From: an uncultured Campylobacter sp.
GTDB lineage: Bacteria > Campylobacterota > Campylobacteria > Campylobacterales > Campylobacteraceae
Length of the DNA stretch: 24,351 nucleotides
Assembly (NCBI RefSeq): GCF_938030815.1
Contig: NZ_CALHII010000095.1
Coordinates: 1-24,351, forward strand
Reading direction: 5' to 3'
Positions 16,312-23,826 of this stretch are shown piece after piece. The notes beneath the pieces are model-generated. The model saw only the letters and a list, made by a program, of their open reading frames with translations. It had not been told where the DNA came from and searched no databases. Each line of letters begins with the position of its first letter. Position 1 is the first letter of the stretch. A program made the position numbers and the translations under genes.

Positions 16312-17121
16312 ATGAACGCAAACGAGCTTGCAAACATCTGGCGCAAGCCGATCTACCTGCCATATCTGCAAGAACCGCTCACGCCCGAGGCGCTGAGGGC
16401 CGCGGAAGAGGAGCTAGGGCACGCCCTACCGCGCGAGCTAGTTATGATGCTAAGCGTACAAAACGGCGGCTACCTGCGCTACGAGCTAGAGGGCTACCCG
16501 CTGGACGCCGTCAGCGGCATCGGTGAGGCGCATCCGTCGCTTACGCGCTTTAGCTGGGGCGAGGAGCGCGAGTGCGTGAGCTTCGAGCTTGACGGACTGG
16601 TACCCTTCAGCGGCGACAGGCATTGGTATCTGTGCCTGGACTATCGCGCCAGCGAACAGCCTGCGGTCGCCTACATCGACGTCGAATGCGATGAGCAAAG
16701 CATCATCACGCAGGATTTTGCTTCGTTTTTGGCGCTTTTGCGGCTCGACACGGGCGGCAAGATCGCGCTGCAAACGGGGCTCGATCTAGACGGCACGAAG
16801 GCGCGGCTGGAGGAAATTTTGGGCGTGCGAGCTAAAGCCACCGATCCGCAGCTTTACGGCTTTAGCGTGTATAATTTCGCTCGCGAGGGCGGCGTGCTGA
16901 GCCTTAGCCCGAACGAGGTTCGACTCGGATTTGCCAGGCGGGGCGAGCGGCGGTTTAAAGAGCTTAAAAACTTCAGCGAGCCCGCCCTGCGCTATGCTGA
17001 GCTGGACGCCGGCGCGATGATACTGGATGTTTTCAAAGAGGAGCTAATGGATGAAATTTTGCGCGAGCTAAATGATGCTGGCTTGTGCGCACAGAGCCTA
17101 AAAGACGTGGTCGGCGCGTAA
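16312..17121 (+). CDS. SMI1/KNR4 (SUKH) family protein
   Basis: 269 residues; ATG behind AAAGGAGCGAAA. The N-terminal ~140 residues are a SUKH-1 domain: LTPEALRAAEEELGHALPRELVMML and QNGGYL match the conserved helix-turn of the family, followed by VSGIGEAHPS, VPFSGDRHWYLCLDYR and VECDEQSIITQDFASFLALL. The C-terminal ~120 residues are less clear. SUKH proteins are well known immunity proteins against nuclease toxins of contact-dependent and polymorphic toxin systems. No toxin gene is present in this window, so it may be an orphan immunity gene. The coding sequence is very GC-rich (44/60 in 16381-16440). Confidence 0.85.
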   Translation: MNANELANIWRKPIYLPYLQEPLTPEALRAAEEELGHALPRELVMMLSVQNGGYLRYELEGYPLDAVSGIGEAHPSLTRFSWGEERECVSFELDGLVPFSGDRHWYLCLDYRASEQPAVAYIDVECDEQSIITQDFASFLALLRLDTGGKIALQTGLDLDGTKARLEEILGVRAKATDPQLYGFSVYNFAREGGVLSLSPNEVRLGFARRGERRFKELKNFSEPALRYAELDAGAMILDVFKEELMDEILRELNDAGLCAQSLKDVVGA

Positions 17122-17193
17122 GCCTTCGCGATTGGGAGTGTAGCTTTGTGACGGCTGCGGCGCACGCTCGTGCAACCAGCAATGCGGGCTTGC

Positions 17194-17241
17194 GAGCGCA
17201 AATTTAGCTCGCCGCGACGGGTAAAATTTCGCTATAATTTT
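17194..17241 (+). promoter_or_regulatory. Promoter module (copy 2) upstream of the DUF4299 gene
   Basis: Near-copy of 15181-15229 with TATAAT at 17233-17238, 28 nt before the GTG start. An inverted repeat GCGAGC/GCTCGC flanks GCAAATTTA in its upstream part (from 17192). The likeness suggests the two genes share control or arose by duplication of the promoter. Confidence 0.6.
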
Positions 17242-17265
17242 GCCAATTTAACAAAGGAGAAAAGG

Positions 17266-18195
17266 GTGAGCGTAGAATTCCGCGTCAAAAACAAAAAGCG
17301 ACCGCTATTTATGGGGTATTCGGATGCCATGAGCGTTAGCAAGGCATTGGATCTGCTGCCCGATCTATCGGTATTTGGCATAGACGAGAGCGCCGAGGAC
17401 TTTGACGAGAGGGCGTTTTTAAAATCACCTTTGAGCGAGTATGAGTGTTTGATTTTGGGCGTGCGGGGCAAGAGCGGGCGCGGGATAGAGCTAAGATATG
17501 ACGAGGAGCAGCAAAGCTACGCCGTGCGCGTAAATACGCCCGCGACGGTCTTTGATTGGGTTTTGGCGATCTCGTATCTACAGGCGCTATCTAAGCAGCT
17601 AGGAAGCGAGATCGCGGATGAAGATGGCGAAATTTACACTCACGACAGGATAGAGCAATTCGACTACGAGCGCGATATAGCGGCTGGGCTACATTCGATA
17701 GATCAACACTTAAGCGGCGATACGGAGGTAAATTTTTGCTACGGGGTGCAGAGGCCTTTTGCGATAAACCGCGCGATGATGGATGAAATTTTAGCCTCAT
17801 ACAACCCCGCCGCCGAGTTTAGCAAGCGGCTAACCGAGGTGCAGTACCTCGACGCTTACAGCGCGCACCAGAGGTTTTACCGAAATGGGGATGACGGCAC
17901 GATAATGGGCTCATACGCGCTCACGCAGGACCTGCCCACTATCCTACCCTACAAGCCGTTTGTGGAGTGGCAAAACGCGGAGATGCTGAAAAATAGCGAC
18001 GTCGCGCGCTGGCAGATCGCGCTCATAGGCATAGAGGGCGACGAAAACGACGCAGGTAACTACCATGCAATCGCCGAGCTGGAATACGGCGAGTTTATCG
18101 CGCGGCTGCCGAAGCAAAACTACCGATTTATCGATGCGAGCTATATTTTGATTGACGGGCTAAACGTCAATCAGCTAAAGGCACTGGCGGGCTAA
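17266..18195 (+). CDS. DUF4299 family protein
   Basis: 309 residues from GTG at 17266, chosen because AAAGGAGAAAAGG stands just upstream and the protein then begins MSVEFRVKNKKRPLFMG, as DUF4299 proteins do. Continues with SVSKALDLLPDLSVFGID, FDWVLAISYLQALSKQLG and a C-terminal YRFIDASYILIDGL. No signal peptide or membrane segment. Function is unknown; as I recall, DUF4299 occurs in Campylobacter and Firmicutes accessory regions next to immunity-type genes. It uses the duplicated promoter module. Confidence 0.8.
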   Translation: MSVEFRVKNKKRPLFMGYSDAMSVSKALDLLPDLSVFGIDESAEDFDERAFLKSPLSEYECLILGVRGKSGRGIELRYDEEQQSYAVRVNTPATVFDWVLAISYLQALSKQLGSEIADEDGEIYTHDRIEQFDYERDIAAGLHSIDQHLSGDTEVNFCYGVQRPFAINRAMMDEILASYNPAAEFSKRLTEVQYLDAYSAHQRFYRNGDDGTIMGSYALTQDLPTILPYKPFVEWQNAEMLKNSDVARWQIALIGIEGDENDAGNYHAIAELEYGEFIARLPKQNYRFIDASYILIDGLNVNQLKALAG

Positions 18196-18300
18196 ATTTT
18201 ACTTGCGGTGAAATTCTACAGAATTTTATCGAGGATTGACGCCGCAAAATTTAAAGACACGGAATTCGCGGTAAATCTCGCGACGCGCGAAATTCTAAAA

Positions 18301-18355
18301 GACAGAATTTTATCGCGATGCAAATTTAAGAATTCCATCACGATAAAATTCCGTC
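18301..18355. repeat. 20-bp inverted repeat (hairpin) upstream of the small unknown gene
   Basis: Left arm 18301-18320 and right arm 18336-18355 pair over 20 bp with two mismatches around a 15-nt loop. Each arm holds one RAATTY site (GAATTT on the left, AAATTC on the right), and the loop holds two more. It lies 25 nt before the ATG at 18380. It could be an RNA hairpin affecting expression, or an inverted pair of dispersed repeats. Confidence 0.75.
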
Positions 18356-18379
18356 GCGGTGAAATTTAGAAAGGTTAAA

Positions 18380-18649
18380 ATGAAAAGGACCTACTACGAT
18401 CTAAAAATTTACGATAACGGCATGATGCGAGGTGTGCTGCAAGAGGACATCGAGGCGCTGCCGTTTTTCGACTACTGGCAAAAGATGAGTCTTGGCTCGA
18501 CGCAGGGCATATACATTGACGAAAGCGGCAAAGAGCATAGGCTCGTCTATCTGCACGACTGGGAGAAATTTTGTAGATTATTCGCTCGCGAACAGGAGCT
18601 ACTTAAGCGCGCTCCGGTCGGTAGCGAAAATGAGCGATCCGAGCCGTAA
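18380..18649 (+). CDS. Small hypothetical protein
   Basis: 89 residues from the ATG at 18380, which has GAAAGG 5 nt upstream; the in-frame GTG at 18359 lacks a site. Aromatic-rich (RTYYDLKIYDNGMM, FFDYWQKMSLG, YLHDWEKFCRLF), soluble, with no signal peptide. I recognise no family. The size and position beside DUF4299 and SUKH genes would suit an immunity-type or accessory protein. It converges on the DUF3137 gene, 79 bp away. Confidence 0.6.
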   Translation: MKRTYYDLKIYDNGMMRGVLQEDIEALPFFDYWQKMSLGSTQGIYIDESGKEHRLVYLHDWEKFCRLFAREQELLKRAPVGSENERSEP

Positions 18650-18728
18650 CACATCTCGGTCGGCAGCGGAGAATAACGGCGACCAGCTGCAACGCAAGTA
18701 AATTTTAGTCGATAAATAGCGTCGCGCA

Positions 18729-19709
18729 TTAATCAGCCAAAATCGCCGCCCCGCTTAAATCCGAGTTCAAATTTAACTCGTCTATGATAGATAAAAGCTC
18801 TGAAATTTCATTTTTGATCCCAGCGGCGTCCTCTAAGCTCGGCGGCGGCGAAAAGAGCGTCGTCTCAAATTTGTTTTTCGCTCCGTTTAAAAATAGATAA
18901 AATTTATCGTCCATAAACGCCGCGCTCACCCCCATCTCTCCAGCAAATCTTATCTTTAACTCTCTCAAACGCTCCATAAATGCGGGCGTCAAAAGATACC
19001 TCGCCCCTACTTTGTCATCCGTAAAAACCCTAAATTCATCGTTAAAAAGAGTATCGTCCATCTGTTCTTTTTCGCCTATAAATTTAGTATTTAACGTGCG
19101 ACTCGCGACTATCGTTTGCCCGCTAAATTTCTTGTAGAGCTCGCAGACCAAGACCGAGCCGCTGAACGCCTGCATATCCTTCATGGCCTCCCATGCAAAA
19201 ATTATCGCGGATAGCAAATTTAACGCCGCTGAGTCGCCGATTTCCAGCGTCGCGCCGTTTGGGATATCGATCGCTTCGCTGAGGCTAAATTTGATGCCGT
19301 TATAAATGCCTCCGATTTGATCTTCGGCGCGAAACTCATCGGGCGAATAGATGCCGATTTTGCGAAATTCTTTACGGCTGATGCCGGCAAATGGATCGTA
19401 GTTAAAATTTGGATCTATCCCGCGGATGGCGGCGCGGACGAAAACGTCTTTATAAAACGCTTTGTAATCCCCCAGCTCGCTGGTCACTCGGCTAGCGTTA
19501 GCCATTAGTGCGGCTTGAAAAAACGGAATATAGATAATGATGAAAAATAGCGGTGCAAGGCGATTTTCAAAAAGATGCCATACGGCAAATCCGCCGCCCA
19601 CGGGCAGCACTATTATAAATAAAATTCCCAAAAACAGATACTTTGCAAATGCTAGCCGGCACTCTTTTTGCTTTTTTGCGGTTGCCTCTATTGCTTCGTT
19701 TATGTTCAA
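18729..19709 (-). CDS. DUF3137 family membrane protein
   Basis: 326 residues from TTG at 19709-19707 (AAAAGGC upstream). Two membrane segments near the N-terminus (about residues 24-45, LFLGILFIIVLPVGGGFAVW, and 50-70, APLFFIIIYIPFFQAAL) are followed by a large cytosolic domain with the DUF3137 features: YKDVFVRAAIRGIDPNFNY, VLVCELYKKFSGQTIV and DDKVGARYLLTPAFMERL. Function of the family is unknown; often encoded as a single gene near LemA in other bacteria, but no lemA is seen here. Confidence 0.8.
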   Translation of the reverse strand: MNINEAIEATAKKQKECRLAFAKYLFLGILFIIVLPVGGGFAVWHLFENRLAPLFFIIIYIPFFQAALMANASRVTSELGDYKAFYKDVFVRAAIRGIDPNFNYDPFAGISRKEFRKIGIYSPDEFRAEDQIGGIYNGIKFSLSEAIDIPNGATLEIGDSAALNLLSAIIFAWEAMKDMQAFSGSVLVCELYKKFSGQTIVASRTLNTKFIGEKEQMDDTLFNDEFRVFTDDKVGARYLLTPAFMERLRELKIRFAGEMGVSAAFMDDKFYLFLNGAKNKFETTLFSPPPSLEDAAGIKNEISELLSIIDELNLNSDLSGAAILAD

Positions 19710-19853
19710 ATTTTGCCTTTTTCTAAATTTGCGTGGCGGATTTTGCGCTCGGAACGAATTTTAGCAAAATTTATGCCGCAAAGATACGGCGGGCGTGAGT
19801 AAATTTTATTCGGTGGATTTGTAAATCTATGAAATTTGCGTCGCGGCGGCGAT

Positions 19854-20282
19854 CTATTCGGACGTGCGCTGATTTAGCCACGCTCTCAGATTATCCGCAC
19901 CCTCTTTTAGCACCCCAAATCCTGCCGCGGCAATACAGACAAAATTAATTAGCGAACCCCTCCCGCTGACGTTTAAAATCCCAAAGCCCACAATCCACAG
20001 CGCTGCGCCGAAGCCAAGCGTGCACACGGCGGTCGCGATCCCCAGCTTGCGGCGCAAGGGGCTTGGTTTGCGCGCTACCTGAACTCTCGTAACTACGTAG
20101 CTGCCCGTATATCCTCCGCGGATGAAATACGCGCGCGCAGGCTCGCCCTCCTCTACGGGGATATCGTTAAACTCGCCGCGCAGTTTCACGCCGTCTATCT
20201 CGAAAAATATCCAAATTTTGCTATTTCCTCTTGCAGTGTGGACGCGGAGATTTCGAACCTCGCCCGTGATCTCATATTCCAA
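19854..20282 (-). CDS. Hypothetical small membrane protein
   Basis: 142 residues from TTG at 20282-20280, set by a strong GGAGG 4 nt upstream. The N-terminal half is a beta-rich soluble domain (ITGEVRNLRVHTARGNSKIW, FEIDGVKLRGEF) resembling a small OB/SH3-like fold; the C-terminal half has two membrane helices (about 83-104 and 111-128). No family recognised. It lies 144 bp upstream of the DUF3137 gene on the same strand and may be cotranscribed with it. Confidence 0.6.
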   Translation of the reverse strand: MEYEITGEVRNLRVHTARGNSKIWIFFEIDGVKLRGEFNDIPVEEGEPARAYFIRGGYTGSYVVTRVQVARKPSPLRRKLGIATAVCTLGFGAALWIVGFGILNVSGRGSLINFVCIAAAGFGVLKEGADNLRAWLNQRTSE

Positions 20283-20600
20283 TTTGCCTCCTCAAACAGC
20301 TTCGCGCTTTGCTTCCGCGCTAAATTCCGCGCTGCATGTACGGGCTATCTGTGCCTTGCCGAATTTCGCACGTCGCAAAATCGCGGCGAAATTCCACGCA
20401 CTATAAAAGCTCACAAATCCGCCGCGGTAGTATCGCGGAAGCCGCCGCAAAATTAATACCATGCGACAAGCAGTGCAAAACAAACAGCGTACGGCGAACA
20501 AGAAATCTCGCGACAGACGGTGCACGGCGAGCAATACAAAAGAGGCGGCGTGCACGGCAGGCAGTGCAAATCGGCAAATGTGCGCCGGGCTACCAAGCGC
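20283..20600. other. 318-bp spacer with degenerate short repeats
   Basis: No gene seen. Bases ~20462-20580 show about four imperfect 28-31 bp units beginning TGC/TAC with words such as TGCACGGCGAGCAATACAAA and TGCACGGCAGGCAGTGCAAA. These may be a decayed tandem repeat. Confidence 0.3.
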
Positions 20601-21383
20601 CTACTTCTTTAAAATTTGCTCTTTCATAAATTCGTAGAGCTGGCAGGATTTTTTATTGCCCGCGTCGCAGCCCTTTTTGACCCATCCAAGCCCCTTGGAA
20701 AATCCGCGCAGATCCCCCTTGCTCACATACAAATAGCCTAAATTATTGCAGGCATCGCCGAAGCCCAGCTCGCAGGATTTGGTGTAAAGCTTCTCCGCCT
20801 TGTCGCGATCCTGCGGCGCGCCGAGGCCCTTATCATACGCAACGCCAGCGTTATAGCAGCTGTCCGCTAGCCCGCCGTCACAGCCTCGCTCGAAAAAGCT
20901 CACCGCCTTTGCCGGATCCGCCGCAAGCCCGAAACCGCCCGTGAAATAGACCACGCCCGCATTGTGGCAACTCTTGGCATAGCCCAAATCGCAGGCCTTA
21001 ACGTAACGCTGCGCGGCGGCAACGAAGTCCCTGCTTAGGCGCCCTCGCTGATACAGGTTGCCTAGCTTGTGGCAGGCCACGGCGACGTTTTTATCGCACG
21101 CTGCGGCATAAAATACGCCCGCTTGCGTCGCATTGCCCTCGCCGTCGTATAGAGCTCCCAGATCAAAGCAGCTATCTTTCTCGCCCGCCTCGCAAGCCTT
21201 AGCAAGAGCGAGCCTGGCGCCGTAGTAATCTCCGCGGGAGAGCTTGTCGCGCCCTAGCTGCGCGCAGCTTATGCCATCGCCGCGGTAGCACTTAAACGAC
21301 AAAACGGGTGACGGCAAAAAAAGCACCATAACCAAGATGCAAACGGCAATTGAAAGCGCCGCTATGTCGATGATCTTTCTCAT
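20601..21383 (-). CDS. Cysteine-paired Sel1-repeat protein (Hcp-like)
   Basis: 260 residues; ATG behind AAAAGGATAG. A hydrophobic N-terminus (IIDIAALSIAVCILVMVLFL) is a signal or anchor. Seven C-x7-C pairs follow, in Sel1-like helical repeats, for example KACEAGEKDSCFDLG, KACDLGYAKSCHNAG and KSCELGFGDACNNLG, ending near the C-terminus. As in Helicobacter Hcp proteins, each repeat is probably stapled by a disulfide in the periplasm or outside the cell. It is a paralogue of the protein at 6039-6725, with one or two more repeats and extra residues inside the 'GRLSRDFVAA' and 'GGFGLAADPAKA' units. Ligand unknown. Confidence 0.87.
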   Translation of the reverse strand: MRKIIDIAALSIAVCILVMVLFLPSPVLSFKCYRGDGISCAQLGRDKLSRGDYYGARLALAKACEAGEKDSCFDLGALYDGEGNATQAGVFYAAACDKNVAVACHKLGNLYQRGRLSRDFVAAAQRYVKACDLGYAKSCHNAGVVYFTGGFGLAADPAKAVSFFERGCDGGLADSCYNAGVAYDKGLGAPQDRDKAEKLYTKSCELGFGDACNNLGYLYVSKGDLRGFSKGLGWVKKGCDAGNKKSCQLYEFMKEQILKK

Positions 21384-21788
21384 ATCTATCCTTTTTGCGG
21401 CGATGCGCCCCGGGGCTTAAGGAGTACTCTTTTGCAGGCAAATCCCGCCAAGGAGAATTTTACGAATTAAATTTCGTCGCATGAAATCTAATCTGCACAA
21501 AAATTTTAGTGTCTCAAGCCTTGTTTTAAAATTTTACTTAAAACTTCCACGCCGTAAAATTTTAGAATTTCTAAATTCTGCAAGCGGTAAATTTGCAGCC
21601 GAATTTTAAATTTTACGAACGGCGCAGTAGCAATACCGCAAAAACCGCCCGTAAAATTCTAAAATTGAAATTTTACGAGCCGTAAATTTAGAACTAGCTT
21701 TAAAATTTCATAGCTATAAATTTTAAGTAAAATTTCGCTTTGTATTTAAATCATAAATTTCGTTCATGAGATTTAGGCTATCGGCGCG
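21384..21788. other. ~400-bp RAATTY-dense spacer
   Basis: No coding potential on either strand. It is a near-continuous series of AAATTT, GAATTT, AAATTC words and CGTAAAATTTTA-like variants, the densest such spacer next to argS. Confidence 0.5.
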
Positions 21789-21815
21789 AATGTAGCCTGT
21801 GCGGCTACATTTTTT
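21789..21815 (+). terminator. Hairpin overlapping the argS stop codon
   Basis: A perfect 9-bp stem AATGTAGCC/GGCTACATT with a 5-nt loop TGTGC, followed on the plus strand by TTTTTT. On the minus strand, the direction of argS, the stop codon TAG lies inside the stem and no U-tract follows. It therefore looks like a terminator facing plus-strand readthrough, or a 3' stabilising hairpin for argS mRNA. Confidence 0.45.
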
Positions 21816-23601
21816 CTTTCGCGCTTAGACCCATCAGAGCAAACGCCGTGCGGATACTAAGCGCCACGAGCGCGAACAGCTTGAGTTTCGCGTCCTCGTT
21901 CTCGCTGCCTACGACGCGGTTTTCGTTATAGTATTTGTGAAAGTCCGCCGCGAGCGCCTTTAGGAAATCGGGCAGCTTCTGCAAGCCGCGCGAATTAAAT
22001 GCGTCGTTTAAAATTTCATTCAAGCCAAGCGCCGCAAAAGCTAGGCCGAGCCCCGCTTCATCTAGCGTGCCGAAGTCCGCGTCCAAGACGTCCGCCTCAC
22101 GTTTGCCCGCTTTGGTAAAAATTTGATTGACCCGCGCGTGGGCGTAGTTGATGTAAAAGATCGGATTGCTACTATCCTCGCGCGCGAGCTCGTCCACGTC
22201 GAACTCAAGCGGCGTCTCGCCCTTTTTGCTGATAAAGATAAATCGCATCGCGTCCCTACCGATCGCGGCGAGCACGTCGCTCATCAAAATCGCGTTGCCC
22301 GCGCGCTTGCTCATCTTGTAGGTCTGCCCGTCTTTGAGCAAATTTACCATCTGCATTAGGATGATCTCGAGCCTGCTTTCGTCGTAGCCCAGAAAATGCA
22401 CGGCAGCCTTTAGACGCGCGATGTAGCCGTGATGATCGGCACCCCAGATGTTGATGCAGCGCTCGTAACCGCGCTCAAATTTGTTGTTGTGATAGACGAT
22501 GTCGCCCGCAAGATAGGTCGGGCGCGCATCCTCGCGGATGACGACGCGATCCTTTTCGTCGCCGAGCTGCGATGAGCGGATCCAAATTTTGTCGTCCGCC
22601 TCATACATCTTGCCGCTGCGCTCAAGCTTCTTAATCGTAGGCTCAAGCTCGCCGTAGAGGCTCTTTTCGCTAGCCCAGTTTTGGATATGGATGCCCGCGT
22701 CTGCGAGATCTTTTTGGATGATCTTTAGCACTTCGTCCTTAGCAAACTCCGCAAGGATCAAAACGCGCGATTCGTCGCGGAAAATTTCATCGCCAAATTG
22801 GGCGCGCGCAAGAGGGATGATCTCGTCGATATACTCGCCGCGATAGTATTTCTCGGGATAGTTCACGTCCTCGCCCGCAAGCTCGCGCGCACGAAGCGCG
22901 ATCGAAGTACCCAAAAGCTCGATCTGATTGCCCGCGTCGTTGATATAATACTCGGTATCGACGCGGTACCCCAGATAGCGCCCGATGCGAGCGAATGTAT
23001 CACCGTAAACGGCGCCGCGCACGTGCCCGATATGAAGCGGGCCTGTAGGATTAGCGCTAATGTATTCAAGCAGAATTTTTTGCGGCATAGCGGTGGAATT
23101 CCGCGACTCATCGCAGTTTGACGCTACGACAGAATTTGACGCCTCCTCGGAATTCTGCGAAATAAAATTTTGCCTAGCGGCGGAATTCTGCGATTTGGCG
23201 GTGTCGTTGCCTCTCGCAGCTAGATTTGCAGCGTAACCTTTGCTAGCAGGCTCACTCGCGCAAATCCTTTCCGAAGCCGATAAAATTCCGCCTCCGAGCT
23301 CGGCGTCGTTTTTCGCAAAATCGCCGCCCAAGCTAAGAGCATTTTTAGCAAGAGCGCCCAACACGGCAGGCTTTAGGTGAAAATTTAGATAGCCGTTCAC
23401 CGCCGTAGCACTTAGAATTTCGCTATCTTTAAATTTAGCTGCAAGCTCCTCGGCGATAAGCTTTGGCGCCTTTCGCAGCTCCTTAGCCAGCGCGAAAGCC
23501 TCGGGCGAGGCGTAATGGGCCAAACTTTTATCTTTGGGTTTTTCTAAAACGACTTTGCGAGATAAAATTTTAAAAATTTCATTTAAGACTAAATTTTTCA
23601 A
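21805..23601 (-). CDS. argS: Arginyl-tRNA synthetase with Asn-rich insert
   Basis: 598 residues against about 530 for C. jejuni ArgS. The start is TTG at 23601-23599 after AAAGGAT, 5 bp past the tatA stop. The N-terminal tRNA-recognition domain (Add1) covers residues 1-96. Class I signatures follow: LLEYISANPTGPLHIGHVRG (HIGH at 190-193), the TEYYINDAGNQI segment, and KMSKR near 428. The C-terminal DALR anticodon-binding domain ends the protein. Residues ~98-174, at the joint between Add1 and the catalytic core, are an insert with QNSAARQNFISQNSEEASNS and further Asn-Ser units (Asn at 139, 145, 150, 156, 162 and 168). The catalytic parts look intact, so the enzyme should be active in charging tRNA-Arg. 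Last gene of gmk-tatA-argS. Confidence 0.97.
   Translation of the reverse strand: MKNLVLNEIFKILSRKVVLEKPKDKSLAHYASPEAFALAKELRKAPKLIAEELAAKFKDSEILSATAVNGYLNFHLKPAVLGALAKNALSLGGDFAKNDAELGGGILSASERICASEPASKGYAANLAARGNDTAKSQNSAARQNFISQNSEEASNSVVASNCDESRNSTAMPQKILLEYISANPTGPLHIGHVRGAVYGDTFARIGRYLGYRVDTEYYINDAGNQIELLGTSIALRARELAGEDVNYPEKYYRGEYIDEIIPLARAQFGDEIFRDESRVLILAEFAKDEVLKIIQKDLADAGIHIQNWASEKSLYGELEPTIKKLERSGKMYEADDKIWIRSSQLGDEKDRVVIREDARPTYLAGDIVYHNNKFERGYERCINIWGADHHGYIARLKAAVHFLGYDESRLEIILMQMVNLLKDGQTYKMSKRAGNAILMSDVLAAIGRDAMRFIFISKKGETPLEFDVDELAREDSSNPIFYINYAHARVNQIFTKAGKREADVLDADFGTLDEAGLGLAFAALGLNEILNDAFNSRGLQKLPDFLKALAADFHKYYNENRVVGSENEDAKLKLFALVALSIRTAFALMGLSAKEKM
23096..23188 (-). 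repeat. In-frame RAATTY array inside argS
   Basis: RAATTY hexamers start at 23096, 23132, 23150, 23165 and 23183. A one-mismatch copy (AAACTG on the minus strand) fills the 36-bp gap, so the spacing is 15 or 18 bp throughout. All are read as Asn followed by Ser or Phe. Confidence 0.85.
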
Positions 23602-23606
23602 ATCCT

Positions 23607-23816
23607 TTACGCCTTTTTAGTATCGCTGATTTCGGCGTCTTTAACCTCTTGCTCCATCTTTTTCTCGACCTTTTCAGGCGTGTCGTCTTCCATCTCTTTT
23701 TTGAAGGTCTTTATGCCCTTACCCACGCCCTTTGCGAGCTCGGGGATCTTTTTGGCTCCGAAAAGTAACACGATAATCGCTAAGATAATTAGCAGTTGTT
23801 GAACGCTTACGCCCAT
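23607..23816 (-). CDS. tatA: Twin-arginine translocase subunit TatA
   Basis: 69 residues, usual TatA/E size. One N-terminal membrane helix (LLIILAIIVLLFGAKKIPEL) with the hinge FGAKKIPELAKGVGKGIK is diagnostic, followed by an amphipathic helix and a charged tail. TatA oligomers form the conduit for folded proteins across the inner membrane, together with TatBC encoded elsewhere. ATG behind AAAGGAGAAAA; 10 bp from gmk and 5 bp from argS, so one operon. Confidence 0.97.
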   Translation of the reverse strand: MGVSVQQLLIILAIIVLLFGAKKIPELAKGVGKGIKTFKKEMEDDTPEKVEKKMEQEVKDAEISDTKKA

Positions 23817-23826
23817 TTTTTCTCCT

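Noticed and set aside
18629..18700. 23-codon ORF overlapping the end of the small unknown gene
   Set aside because: Very short, polar and without its own ribosome binding site; no reason to call it a gene.
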